Source: Pachyseris speciosa
Taxonomy: Eukaryota; Cnidaria; Anthozoa; Scleractinia; Pachyseridae
Direction: 5' to 3'
NCBI GenBank assembly: GCA_016490735.1
Contig: JAEMWC010000216.1
Coordinates: forward strand, 445,001 to 509,000
DNA: 64,000 nucleotides
In this document: positions 11,511-23,802 of the stretch, in pieces
Layout of the letters: the number at the start of each line of letters is the position of its first letter
Position numbering within the stretch: position 1 is the stretch's first letter
Made by a program: the position numbers and the translations under genes
The notes under the pieces: model-generated
The model's input: the letters and a program-made list of their open reading frames with translations, nothing else
Told to the model about the DNA's origin: nothing
The model's database searches: none

Positions 11511-13530
11511 GGGGTCTCACGTGTATTTACTGTTACTCATCTTTTCGGGATGAGGAGGTACTACTGAGGTGAGTTGCGAGAGGCTTTGGGGCGCATCAAG
11601 CCTCAACTCTTCGCCGTCAAACCAGCATGTAAAACGCTTTATATACAGATGGTTAATCGCTACTCGTTTCAAAAGTCAGTATAAAGTCGACACATTGGCC
11701 TTTTCGCAGGTTTCAGAAAACAAAATATGTTCTTTTAATACATCGCATCAGTATCAAGTAGCAACTATACTTTAATTGCAACAGGTAATTGAAACTACTT
11801 CTTCGTCGATTTTTCCCATAAAGTAGAGCTGAACTGACATGGTTCGCCTCGTCCAAGCTGGTTTTCTTAATTATTAGTTACTTTTGCTTGCTCGGCCCCA
11901 CTAGCCTTTTTGGCAAAAATACTGCCGAGGCCCAAATGTAATGAAAGACATTTAAATTTTCTCAAGTTTCAAATTTATTTCAACTGTTTTACAAATCGAT
12001 AATTATTTTTTGTGTTCTTTCGTTTCATTCGTTAAAGGAAATTTTGCTACTAACGCAAAACCACCAAAGAACTAATAAAAATAACAAGCGCCCGAAGAAA
12101 ACAAATAAGTAGTCAGTTTTTACCACAGCTTTAGAGAACTGCACTGGAGAAAGCAACCCCCTGCCGTGACGATCGCGACGATCGCGTGGCCGCGATGACT
12201 TTGCGTGCCCTCGGGCAGCGTACTGGCACACAGACAATGAATTGAAGTTAAGATAATAAAACCTTGGGTAGAACTTACTACAATGAAAGTTCTGTTCTAT
12301 TTTATTATCATATTTTCAATTGTTTTTATCATTTGAAAGAAATATATTAATCTTAATGCAACCTGCAGCACTGAGTATCAACTAGAACCTACACTTTAAT
12401 TGCTACGCGTAATTAAAAACTTGTTTCAATGAATTTATTATCCCCATACTGAAGAGAGTTGTAATTAGGAGCAAAGGCATCAGTTTCAACTGACACTAGG
12501 TAGATACAGAACAAGCTGTTGAAGAAGAGAGAATACTGAGAAGGTAAGTTCAAACATTTAACAACAATAACTATCTTTATTTGAAAAAAAAATATATATA
12601 CAGAAAATGCATTGGGTAGCAGTATAACTGAAATGACCGTTTGGCCGTTTTGAGAGGAAACTCATCAAAACACACACTTTCTGAAACCCCAGCAGAATTT
12701 CACTATGGGTACGTCAAATGACATACAAATACTAGATATGAGTGTCATTAAACGCTGGACATTTTCTACTGATTCACATGAATCCAGTAATAGTATTAAT
12801 ATATATTTAGCCAGGCCTTTTCTTACTTGTACAATCGACTACAAGTCTGTGCGCTCTAAGTTTCGTCGTCTTAGCTTAAATACTGGAGTAAAGACTGAAG
12901 GAAGACACAATCCGTGTTCTTTCGGCTTCCCAAAGGGTGAAAATGTTTCACTGAATTGTAGCCCACTAAGCAGTCAGTGGACTGGGGATGAAGTGCGAGT
13001 TACAGTACTGCTTGTCATGGAACAACACGCGAGGAGACAGTCTAACTCCACACGTCTCCTTCTTTGCGAGTCCTGCATTAACTGGCGTCCAATTTGTCTC
13101 ACGCATCCGCTACGCAGACTATTTGATTTTTAGCTGTTGAGGCACGTAAAGGTTTTTACAACGCCATGTTTCCTTTAGTGTGGCTTCCATGCCGATTGGT
13201 CTTTATAACTTGCCTTTTGGTCATTTCCTTCCAGAACTGTTGTGCAAAATCACCCCGTGTAATCTAAGCTCAAAATTTCACAGTTTAACGTAATGATCGC
13301 TCCCCAATACTGAGAAAGATAGGAAATACGAATAAAGGGCTCTGAGTTCACTTGGCTGAAACCAAACAGATCCGTTTAGTTTTGTTCCAGACTTAATAAT
13401 AGATGTAAGCGATCTTGAGAGAAATCAACACCATTTCTTCTTGAGTGTTATAAAGAAAAATGATTAGCCCATCTGTACGGCCTAAGTTTGAGCTGTTACT
13501 GTAACTTGCGAATAAGCTCTGCTATAGGGC
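11511..13530. repeat. Tandem family copy C (full unit, about 2.01 kb)
   Basis: A full-length unit that is nearly identical to copy D over its whole length. The two contain the same 142-codon + strand frame (12,705-13,133 and 14,716-15,144) with identical translation, and the same minus-strand 70-codon frame with two differences. I treat these frames as passengers. The protein has no recognisable domain and the frame is disrupted in copies A, B and E. Confidence 0.9.
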
Positions 13531-15539
13531 TTACGTGTATTTACTGTTAATCATCTTTTATGGATGAGGAGGTACTACTGAGGTGAGTTGGAAGAGCCTT
13601 TGGGGCGCGATCAAGCCTCAACTCTTCGCCATCAAACCAGCATGTAAAACGCTTTATATACAGATGGTTAATCGCTACTCGTTTCAAAAGTCAGTATAAA
13701 GTCGACACATTGGCCTTTTCGCAGGTTTCAGAAAACAAAATATGTTCTTTTAATACATCGCATCAGTATCAAGTAGCAACTATACTTTAATTGCAACAGG
13801 TAATTGAAAACTTCTTCGTCGATTTTTCCCATAAAGTAGAGCTGAACTGACATGGTTCACCTTGTCCCAGCTGGTTTTCTTAATTATTACTTACTTTTGC
13901 TTGCTCGGCCCCACTAGCCTTTTTGGCAAAAATACTGCCGAGGCCCAAGTGTAATGAAAGACATTTAAATTTTCTCAAGTTTCAAATTTATTTCAACTGT
14001 TTTACAAATCGATAATTATTTTTTGTGTTCTTTCGTTTCATTCGTTGAAAGAAATTTTGCCACTAACGCAAAACCACCAAAGAACTAATAAAAATAACAA
14101 GCGCCCGAAGAAAACAAATAAGTAGTCAGTTTTTACCACAGCTTTAGAGAACTGCATTGGAGAGAGCAACCCCCTGCCGTGACGATCGCGACGATCGCGT
14201 GGCCGCGATGACTTTGCGTGCCCTCGGGCAGCGTACTGGCACACAGACAATGAATTGAAGTTAAGATAATAAAACCTTGGGTAGAACTTACTACAATGAA
14301 AGTTCTGTTCTATTTTATTATCATATTTTCAATTGCTTTTATCATTTGAAAGAAATATATTAATCTTAATGCAACCTGCAGCACTGAGTATCAACTAGAA
14401 CCTACATTTTAATTGCTACGCGTAATTAAAAACTTGTTTCAATGAATTTATTATCCCCATACTGAAGAGAGTTGTAATTAGGAGCAAAGGCATCAGTTTC
14501 AACTGACACTAGGTAGATACAGAACAAGCTGTTGAAGAAGAGAGAATACTGAGAAGGTAAGTTCAAACATTTAACAACAATAACTGTCTTTATTTGAAAA
14601 AAAAAAAATACAGAAAATGCATTGGGTAGCAGTATAACTGAAATGACCGTTTGGCCGTTTTGAGAGGAAACCTCATCAAAACACACACTTTCTGAAACCC
14701 CAGCAGAATTTCACTATGGGTACGTCGAATGACATACAAATACTAGATATGAGTGTCATTAAACGCTGGACATTTTCTACTGATTCACATGAATCCAGTA
14801 ATAGTATTAATATATATTTAGCCAGGCCTTTTCTTACTTGTACAATCGACTACAAGTCTGTGCGCTCTAAGTTTCGTCGTCTTAGCTTAAATACTGGAGT
14901 AAAGACTGAAGGAAGACACAATCCGTGTTCTTTCGGCTTCCCAAAGGGTGAAAATGTTTCACTGAATTGTAGCCCACTAAGCAGTCAGTGGACTGGGGAT
15001 GAAGTGCGAGTTACAGTACTGCTTGTCATGGAACAACACGCGAGGAGACAGTCTAACTCCACACGTCTCCTTCTTTGCGAGTCCTGCATTAACTGGCGTC
15101 CAATTTGTCTCACGCATCCGCTACGCAGACTATTTGATTTTTAGCTGTTGAGGCACGTAAAGGTTTTTACAACGCCGTATTTCCTTTAGTGTGGCTTCCA
15201 GGCCGATTGGTCTTTATAACTTGCCTTTTGGTCATTTTCTTCCAGAACTGTTGTGCAAAATCACCCCGCGTGATCTAAGCTCAAAATTTCACAGTTTAAC
15301 GTAATGATCGCTCCCCAATACTGAGAACGATAGGAAATACGAATAAAGGGCTCTGAGTTCACTTGGCTGAAACCAAACAGATCCGTTTAGTTTTGTTCCA
15401 GACTTAATAATAGATGTAAGCGATCTTGAGAGAAATCAACACCATTTCTTCTTGAGTGTTATAAAGAAAAATGATTAGCCCATCTGTACGGCCTAATTTT
15501 GAGCTGTTACTGTAACTTGCGAATAAGCTCTGCTATAGG
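13531..15539. repeat. Tandem family copy D (full unit, about 2.01 kb)
   Basis: Offset from copy C by about 2,011 bp with only scattered differences, such as an A-tract length change near 14,595 and single substitutions. This is the youngest duplication visible in the array. Confidence 0.9.
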
Positions 15540-17870
15540 GCTTACGTGTATTTACTGTTAATCATCTTTTATGGATGAGGAGGTACTACTGAGGTGAGTT
15601 GCAAGAGCCTTTGGGGCGCGATCAAGCCTCAACTCTTCGCCATCAAACCAGCATGTAAAACGCTTTATATACAGATGGTTAATCGCTACTCGTTTCAAAA
15701 GTCAGTATAAAGTCGACACATTGGCCTTTTCGCAGGTTTCAGAAAACAAAATATGTTCTTTTAATACATCGCATCAGTATCAAGTAGCAACTATACTTTA
15801 ATTGCAACAGGTAATTGAAACTACTTCTTCGTCGATTTTTCCCATAAAGTAGAGCTGAACTGACATGGTTCGCCTTGTCCCAGCTGGTTTTCTTAATTAT
15901 TACTTTTTTTTTGCTTGCTCGGCCCCACTAGCCTTTTTGGCAAAAATACTGCCGAGGCCCAAGTGTAATGAAAGACATTTAAATTTTCTCAAGTTTCAAA
16001 TTTATTTCAACTGTTTTACAAATCGATAATTATTTTTTGTGTTCTTTCGTTTCATTCGTTGAAAGAAATTTTGCCACTAACGCAAAACCACCAAAGAACT
16101 AATAAAAATAACAAGCGCCCCCAAGAAAACAAACAAGTAGTCAGTTTTTACCACAGCTTTAGAGAACTGCACTGGAGAGAGCAACCCCCTGCCGTGACGA
16201 TCGCGTGGCCGCGATGACTTTGCGTGCCCTCGGGCAGCGTACTGGCACACAAACAATTCCTTGGAAAGAACAAACTACATAAGAAGTTTTGTTCTATTTC
16301 ACTGTCATATTCTTAATTACTTTTATCATTTGACAGAAATATTTTAATCTTAATGCAACCTGGAACACTGAGTAGCATCTCAAACCAACACTTTAATTGC
16401 TACACGTAAATGAAAACTTGTTTCAATGATTTTTTTTATTACCATACTGAACAGAATTGTAGCTAGGAGCAAAAGCATTAGTTTGAACTGACACTCGGTA
16501 GATTCAGAACAAGCTGTTGAAGAACAGAGAATACTGAGAACGTGAGCTCAAACATTTAGCAACAATAATTAACACTGTCTTTATTTGATACCATTACGAA
16601 AAAAAAAAACATTAGCTATCAAGATAACAAAAATGACCTTTTGGCCGTTTCGAGAGGAAACCTCGTCAAAACACACTTTCTGAAACCCCAGCAGATGGGC
16701 GCGTTGAGTGACATCCAAATACTAGATGCGAGTGTCATAAAAACGCAGGATCACCTTCTATTGAATTAGGCTATGTCTACACTATGCTGGATAGCATTTT
16801 ATGCCGTTGTGAAAAATACTCCGGCCTGCTGTGAACGGAAATGGCCCAAGCAGAACCATTGCCGCCGCCATCTTTCCACTAGAATCCAATCCTCGTTACT
16901 CTTGGTTGATTTCCGTTGCGGCTCGATTCTTTGTTTACACTACTCCAGAAAATGACACGAAAAGCTATCCGATATATGACGATTCACTTTTCAAGACCGC
17001 AGTTGCCCAGTATCGCTCTGACGCAAAAACCGTGCCGAAATCATAGTTTTGAATGTGAAAACAGCCCTATCCGATATGGTTTTAGTGCCGGCACAAGAGC
17101 TGTCCGGTATAGTGTAGACATAGCTTTACATGAATCCAGGAAGTGTATTAATATATATTTAGCCAGGCCTTTTTTTACTTGTACAATCAACTACAAGTCT
17201 CTGCCCTCTAAGTTTCGTCGTCTTCGCTTAAATACTGGAGCAAGGACTGAAGGAAGACAGAATCCGTGTTTTTTCTTCTCAAAGGGTGAAAATGTTTCAC
17301 TGAATTGTAGCCCACTAAGCAGTCAGTGGACGAAAATGAAGAGCGAGTTACAACACCACTTGTCATGAAGAAACACGCCAGGAGACAGTCTAACTCGTAC
17401 GTCTCCTTCTTTGCGAGTCCTGCATTAACTAGCGTCCCATTTCTCTGCAGCATCCGCTACGCAGACTATTTGATTTTTAGCTGTTGAGGCTCGTTAAGGT
17501 TTTTACAACGCCGAGTTTCCTTTAGTGTTGCTTCCAGGCCGATTGGTTTTTATAACTTGCCTTTTGGTCATTTTCTTTCCGAACTGTTGTGGAAAATCAC
17601 CCCGCGCACGCTAAGCTCAAACTTTAACAGTACGTAATGATCGCTCCCCAATACTGAGAAAGATAGGAAATACGAATAAAGGGGTCTGAGTTCACTTGGT
17701 TGAAACCAAACGGATCCGTTTAGTTTTGCTCCAGACTTAATAATAAATGTGAGCGGTCTTCATGGAAATAAACACCAGTTCTTCTTGAGTGTTATATAAA
17801 AAAAAATGATAAGCCCATCTGTACGGCCTAATTTTGAGCTGTTACTGTAACTTGCGAATAAGCTCTGCTA
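15540..17870. repeat. Tandem family copy E, with MITE
   Basis: The first 700 bp resemble copies C and D, with the GGGCTTACGTGTATTTACTG start. After about 16,255 the sequence follows copy B, including the MITE at the same place. The unit therefore looks like a recombinant, or the product of an unequal exchange between B-type and C/D-type units. Confidence 0.85.
16769..17125. mobile_element. 357-bp MITE with TTA target duplication (copy E)
   Basis: Same length, ends and relative position as the MITE in copy B, with only a few substitutions, one of them in the last bases of the right end. Flanking TTA lies at 16,766-16,768 and 17,126-17,128. Its presence at one homologous site in two units means it was carried by duplication and not inserted twice. 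Confidence 0.8.
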
Positions 17871-18060
17871 CAGGAGTCTCACGCGTTTTTACTGTGGATA
17901 ATCATTTATGGATGAGGAGGTACTACTGAGGTTAGTTGCTAGGGGCTTTGGGGCGCATCAAGCCTCAACTTTTCGCCATCAAACCAGCCTGCAAAACGCA
18001 ATATATACAGAAGGTTAATCGCTACTAGTTTTAAAAGTCAGTATATTTCAAGTCGACACT
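17871..18060. repeat. Tandem family copy F (truncated start)
   Basis: The unit start (GTCTCACG, then GATGAGGAGGTACTACTGAG and GCATCAAGCCTCAACT) is present once more. Homology is lost near a T-run at 18,068, which marks the right edge of the array. Confidence 0.75.
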
Positions 18061-18939
18061 TTGACCATTTTTTTTTTCGATCCAGCCACATTTAATGATG
18101 TCACCGAGACGCAGCTACCTTGATGACTAGCAGTCACTGGGCTTTTAAGAAATGAAACCTCTACATCTCTAAGAATGAGACTGTCACATGCAGATAACAT
18201 GAAATAATTTCTATTGCTCGACAGTCAATTACAGCCCTTTCTTACTACCTATCAACACAAAGAGCAAGGCCTAAGCTTTGAGCGGTTTTGGGAACTACGA
18301 AGACAGTGTTACGACTGAAACTGCCCAGTAGAGGATGTATTTTCTTGCGCTAATGCTCGGCCAAATATCAAACCGCTCTAGCCCCTAATGTTGGCTGACA
18401 GTCTCATTAAATGAACGCATCCTTTTAAGTGGACTATATAAGAGTAACTAGTTATTAAACGAAGAGAAGATATCATTGTACGTAAGAGTAAACAATTATA
18501 GAGGGCCAACCAACCCTATAGCGAGGATCCAGAGGCACCTGGTGCGAGAAAACGCCACAGCGATCGTAGGGCTGTTGGCAATTTAGTCTCCCTTTCCAAA
18601 AACCATAAACAATAGAAATATTTCTGGAATATTTTGAAAAAACTACACGCCTCAACAGGAACTAAAACTACCTGTCCCCACCGGCCTGCCTGGATACCCA
18701 CATGTCCGAAAGTAGTGGCATAAAGCTAAAAGTGAACCATTTTCGCTAACTAGATGAAAAAGAGGTCAACAGAAAAACACTCTACGAAAGCCTAAGTCAC
18801 CTCTCACCTTACAGGTGCTACAAAAACACAAACACGGGCCATAATCGTGCAAGCCCATCACTGTCTTTACTCACAGTTCACAATTCATGACCAGTTTTTT
18901 TTAACTGAACAGGACCCCTCGCGTTATTCACCCCCCCCC
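18061..18939. other. No gene or repeat recognised
   Basis: Between the tandem array and the minisatellite I see no coding domain and no internal duplication. Short minus-strand frames at 18,473-18,701 overlap each other and carry no motif. Confidence 0.4.
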
Positions 18940-19735
18940 CCTCCCACCTAGCTTTGGAGAACCATGCTGTCTCACCTACTCACATCCCCCCCTACCTACT
19001 TAGCCTTTGAGACCCGTGGTGTCTCACCTATCTCCCAACCTAGCCTGGGAGACCCATCGTCTTTCTCCCCATCCTCCCACCCAGCCTTGGAGAGTCATGG
19101 CTTCTCACCTATCCCCCACCTAGCCTGGGAGACCCATTTTCTTTCACCCCATCCCCCCACATAGCCTTGGAGACTAATGTCCTCTAGCCTATCCCCCCAC
19201 CTAGCCTGGGAGACCCATTGTCTTTCACCCCATACCCCAACCTAGCCTTGGAGACTCATGGCTTCTAACCTCTCCCCCACCTAGCCTTGGAGACTCATGG
19301 CCTGTTACCTATCCCCCCACCTAGCCTGGGAGACCCATTGTCTCTCACCCCATCCCCCCACCTAGCCTTGGAGACTCATGGCTTCTAACCTCTCCCCCAC
19401 CTAGCCTGGGAGACCCATTTTCTTTCGTCCCATCCCCCCACCTAGCCTTGGAGACTCATGGCCTCTTACCTATCCCCCACCTAGCGTGGGAGACCCATTG
19501 TCTTTCACCCCATCCTCCCACCTAGCTTTGGAGACTCATGGCCTCTTACCTATCCGCCACCTAGCCTTGGAGACCCATTGTGTTTCACCCCATCCCCCCA
19601 CCTAGCCTTGGAGACTCGTGGCCTCTTACCTATCCCCCCACCTAGCCTTGGAGACCCATTGTCTTTCACCCCATCCCCTCACCTAGCCTTGGAGACTCAT
19701 GGCTTCTCACCTACCCCCCACCTACTCTTGGAGAA
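18940..19735. repeat. C-rich minisatellite, about 80-bp dimeric unit
   Basis: About ten copies of a unit made of two related 40-bp halves: CCTAGCCTTGGAGACTCATG with a CTCTTACCTATCC tail, then CCTAGCCTGGGAGACCCATT with a TTTCACCCCATCC tail. The array stays open in several frames because unit lengths are near multiples of three. The resulting proline-rich translations are not evidence of a gene. The array resumes after the LINE at 21,513. Confidence 0.9.
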
Positions 19736-21475
19736 AACAAAATTAGTTCTGTGCCTGAATTGGCTGAGGCCTTTAATCACCATTTCGCAAAAGTTGGGCA
19801 TGATTTGGCCAAAGACATCTCCCGGGCTGTCAACGAACCAGAAGATTATCTCAACCCTACTAACAAAACATTCTTCTTTAACAGCTGTAATGTTGGTGAA
19901 GTCATTAAATTACTAGAAAATCTTGAAGTCAAGAAAGCGACTGGTCTGGACAATATCCCTACCAGGCTACTTAAATTAGCCGCACGCATTTTAGCGCCTT
20001 CTTTAACATTTATTTTTAATCGGTCTCTTTGTTCTGGAATAGTCCCATTAGACTGGAAGCTAGCCAGAGTTACCCCAGTTTTTAAAAAGGGCAATAGACA
20101 AGATGTCAACAATTATCGGCCAATTTCGATTATTCTTGCCGTTTCCAAAGTTTTTGAAAGAATAATCCACGATCAATTCTATAAGTACCTTAATGATAAC
20201 CATCTTTTAGCTAATCGTCAGTCTGGTTTCAGATCACTTCATAGTACACTAACAGCTTTGCTTGACGCTACAAACAGCTGGTCTGTCAATATAGATAACG
20301 ATTTTATCAATGGGGTAATTTTCATTGATTTAAAAAAAGCGTTCGACACCATAGACCATAAGATCCTTTTAAGCAAGTTAGCTTATTAAGGAGTTGAACA
20401 TGACACCTTGAAGTGGTTTAACTCTAATCTCAGTGATCGCCATCAAAAGTGTTTCGTAAATGGTGAGCTATCTGGTGCACTTACTGTCACCTGTGGAGTC
20501 CCCTAGGGAAGTCTTATTGGTCCACTTCTTTTCTTGATATACATTAATGACTTGCCAAACTGTCTCACTAAATCTATACCTCGAATGTATGCTGACGACA
20601 CAAGTATCAGAATTGCTGCCAGTAGCCTACTGGAGCTTGAAACTTTAGTAAATAGCGAACTAAGTAACCTTCATGATTGGCTGATGGCGAATAGATTAAG
20701 CCTAAATATTGCCAAAACTGAGTTAATGATAATAGGCTCGCGTCAAAGACTTGCTAATACCGTTACTCACCCATTGAAAATGTAGATTAAAGGGCAAGAA
20801 ATAACCAGAGTTTATGACACTAAATCCTTGGGAATTTATATTGACCACTATTTATCATGGTCTAAACATGTCCTGGTTAGGTTCGCTTAAAAGGCTAAGG
20901 CCTTTTATAACTGAAGACACGGCTATACTTATTTATCGAGCACTTATTGAACCACATTTCGACTATTGCTCTCCTGTATGGGGCGGTCTTAGCAATGAAT
21001 TGGCCGACAAGCTTCAAAAATTACAAAATCGCGCTGTTCGGGTTATCACGAAGTCTGATTATTATTCTAGTGCTACTGCCCTCCGAGTTAAACTTGGCTG
21101 GGATGACCTGTCTACCAGAAGGAAGAAATTCAAAATGAAAGTTATGTTTAAAACGTTTAATAATCAGACTCAGGAGTACCTTCAAGGCCTGTTCACACCA
21201 TTCAGCTCCAATTACGAACTAAGGGTTAAGGATTGCAAATTCGCTCTGCCCAAGCCCCGCACTGATTACCTGAAACGCAGTGTTTGCTATAATGGGGCAT
21301 TGTTATGGAATAATCTTCCCCAAAAAGGTCAAAGCGATTAGTTCCTTTCAGTCATTCAAAAGCGAAATTAATTGCCTTATGTCTACCTCGCACTGTACTC
21401 CCACACGGCAAACATGTAAATCAGTTTTTATTTTTTATCTTTGTACTGATGTTTTTACCGTGTATATCTAAAGTC
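19736..21475 (+). pseudogene. Dead CR1/L2-like LINE reverse transcriptase, 5' truncated
   Basis: Conserved RT blocks appear in order: KATGLDNIP, VTPVFKKGNRQDVNNYRPIS, FIDLKKAFDTIDH, then a CGVP-GS block and the catalytic MYADD. A C-terminal region ends in the LWNNLPQ motif common to CR1/L2/Jockey-group ORF2 proteins. The endonuclease is missing. Stops interrupt the frame at 20,387 (a TAT-to-TAA type change), in the CGVPQG motif (TAG for CAG, about 20,503) and near 20,783, and the frame shifts near 20,876. The copy cannot make a full protein. It lies wholly inside the C-rich minisatellite. Confidence 0.9.
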
Positions 21476-21512
21476 TATGTATGTATGTATGTATGTATGT
21501 ATGTATGTATGC
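21476..21512 (+). repeat. LINE 3' tail, (ATGT)n
   Basis: About nine ATGT repeats follow the LINE 3' region and join directly to the resumed minisatellite. Short tandem tails in place of poly(A) are usual for CR1/L2-group elements, so this fixes the 3' end of the insertion. Confidence 0.8.
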
Positions 21513-21690
21513 CTTTGAGACCCACGGTCAGTCACCAATCTCCCCAACTTACCTGGGAGACCCATGGTCTGTCACCTATCCCCCCACCTAGCCTGGGAGA
21601 TCCATTGTCTTTCACCCCACCTCCCACCACCTAGCCTTGGAGACCCCATTGTCTTAACCCTATCCTCCACCCCCTTCCCTACCCCCACCC
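21513..21690. repeat. C-rich minisatellite, resumed after the LINE
   Basis: Units such as CCTAGCCTGGGAGATCCATT continue the array seen at 18,940-19,735 and decay into C-rich sequence near 21,690. The two halves show that the LINE landed within a pre-existing array. Confidence 0.85.
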
Positions 21691-22299
21691 CCCTCAAAAG
21701 TGGATCCCTAGCATGTCAAGTACTTTTGACAAGCTCCCTTAGAATAAGGACCGTATTCTTTCCTTGTTCAAGGAAGTTTTAAGAGACAAATGTGAGCCTA
21801 AAAGATTCTATCGGGGAAAAAAATCTCAGTAGTAAGGCGAAGAGGTTAGAAATTGGAATCGTTCAAGAATCGAGAAAAAGAAATGGAATTTCGAACATGC
21901 TAGAATATTATACCGTGCGTTTTAATCGAGTGAAAAAATGGAGATTGTGGGACTATCGCTAATTGGCAAATTTGTTTCCTTTCTTTGCTGTTTTTCGGGC
22001 TTTTCAGTGGCTTTAACGTAACATAGATTGCATGCAAGTTTTACCCCACAGTTTACCCAATGGCTGTTAAAAAGGATATTAGAGCAGATGCAAGGAGATC
22101 GCCATTTATAGGCACATTACAGCATCAGTGGGGAAATAATTCAGTCGAGAATCATAGAAACTACGTTCAATTAACTTTTTTTTTCTTTCTTGGCCGCCTT
22201 TCTTTCTTTTATTTTTTTCTGTTTTGCCTATTTTGATTTAATGAAGCTTTGTTTTTAACGCCATCTTTTATTTTATTTTTTCCTTCCTTACTTCTACAG
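21691..22299 (+). other. Upstream region of the EGF/discoidin gene
   Basis: No domain is visible. It ends in a long pyrimidine tract and CTTCTACAG, a good splice acceptor, so the exon at 22,300 is probably preceded by an untranslated exon further left that I cannot place. Confidence 0.4.
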
Positions 22300-22307
22300 G
22301 ATTAAAG

Positions 22308-22392
22308 ATGACTGCTATAAAGGCAGTGTTTTTTCTGCAAATTATCCTGTTGCCAGTGATACTAGGATACAAAGCTCCTGAAATCCAGAGAG
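22308..22392 (+). CDS. Exon 1: signal peptide of the EGF/discoidin protein
   Basis: The ATG lies 8 bp into an exon that follows CTTCTACAG. It begins MTAIKAVFFLQIILLPVILG, with a basic n-region, a hydrophobic core and a small residue before the likely cleavage near G20. It ends AGAG before GTAAAT in phase 1. The position and phase fit an entry exon for the secreted gene downstream. The frame is too short for a plain ORF scan. The start choice rests on the signal-peptide form and on the downstream phase agreement. Confidence 0.7.
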
Positions 22393-23661
22393 GTAAATAT
22401 CAGCGTATAAACGAAACCTAATCGTATCTGTCATAGATGGGTGAGATTACATAACATAGCTTGAGGCATTTATTTCGGCTCAGTGAATTACAAAGATAAT
22501 TTAAAAGATTGTGATCTCGAGATTTCTATCGCAAATTTACCGTCTATTAACAGGCTGATTAGAAAACATTTCCATCTTTCAGATTTAAACTTAAAGAGCT
22601 TTACCGCCAAATTCTATTATCTCGTCTTACCTCAGACCTAAGAACCTGAAAGAAATTTTAACTCCTTCAAAGGGCAGGGAAAAAAAAGACAAAGACAAAA
22701 GACTTTCTTGCAATTCTACCAGTGCAATGTCATTTATCTAGTTCACTGCGAGAGATGCAACCTTTAGTACGTTCTTGGATCCACCACTGCACCACTGAAT
22801 TTAAGGTTGGATTTCGAAGTCACAAATCGTTTATGAAAACAAACAAGAAAACTTGCGAAGTCGCCATAAAATTTAACAAAAATTAACGGACTTCACTTTT
22901 CAATGCACAGACCAAATTCAAACAAGCATAAATCAAGACACTGAGAAATTCAGTACTTATCACAAATGAAGCATACTGGAGAGCGTAGTCATTTTCCTTC
23001 TCGTCGTTCAGGATGAATAAAAGACAAGAGTTCCATTCGAAACATTCACTATACCTAACTCCAGCTTTTTTATCACCTACTTGCAAGCTTTCTTAAATAG
23101 AATTGTAGCTTTAAAATTTTAACTTTTAAATTATTTTAGTTTGTTTGCCGTCATTCGTAATTATTGTTTTCTATATAGTTGCTTTGGCGTTCAGAGGCCC
23201 TGTTCAGGGATTTTGTTATTTATGTGCTGGTCTTGTCATTCAACAGCTCTTAGTAGGAAATGTATTACTTGATTTTTTAAGGGTCATTCTGTTACGGCAG
23301 GATGATGTATAATTATTCAGAGGCCCTTAATGGGGAAACGGTTCGCGTTAGCAATTACATAACATTTATCACTTTTGTTACCTTCTTTTCTTTAATTAAT
23401 TGTGTTTCCTGTTGCCCGTTTATCGTAGTTCATTAGTATCTTTGTAGCATTTATTGTTTCTTTTAGGTTTGCTGTCGTAATCACTTGTATTATTTTGGTT
23501 GTAAATTCGCTTTCAAAATTTGTTACGTAACCTGTCAGAAGCCTAAAGTCATTGCTGTAAAACTTTATTCAGGTATCTCGTTTATAATCTCGTTTATAAA
23601 CTCCATGTATAACTGATGAAGGTGGAGAGACCTAAACCAATTATACTTGGTGTCATTGCAG
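22393..23661 (+). other. Intron 1, no other feature seen
   Basis: AT-rich sequence with no recognised repeat boundary or domain. It ends TGTCATTGCAG before exon 2. Confidence 0.5.
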
Positions 23662-23802
23662 AGGTGGCACTCCTGGATCATGGAACAAAATCCAGTTACG
23701 CCTCGGACAGCGGGATGAGTGTGAAGGAAGAAATGAGGGAGAAGATAGAACAGATGCAGATTCTACTCGATGAACTTTCCGCTTTGGCTGAAGTTTGCGG
23801 AG
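23662..23802 (+). CDS. Exon 2: short helical (coiled-coil-like) segment
   Basis: This 141-nt exon in phase 1-1 follows TCATTGCAG and precedes GTATGA. Its translation includes MSVKEEMREKIEQMQILLDE followed by LSALAEVCGG. The charged, leucine-spaced pattern would form an amphipathic helix, so it may be an oligomerisation segment between signal peptide and EGF module. The Cys near the end could form an inter-chain disulphide, which is inference. Evidence is frame, splice sites and phase. Confidence 0.6.

Noticed and set aside
12025..14250. 70-codon minus-strand frame with a hydrophobic stretch, seen twice
   Set aside because: It is present because the unit is duplicated; older copies near 6,000 do not keep the frame.
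18964..19916. Pro/Ser-rich + strand frames of 66-112 codons
   Set aside because: They are minisatellite translations; the 112-codon one only gains length by running into the LINE in the wrong frame.
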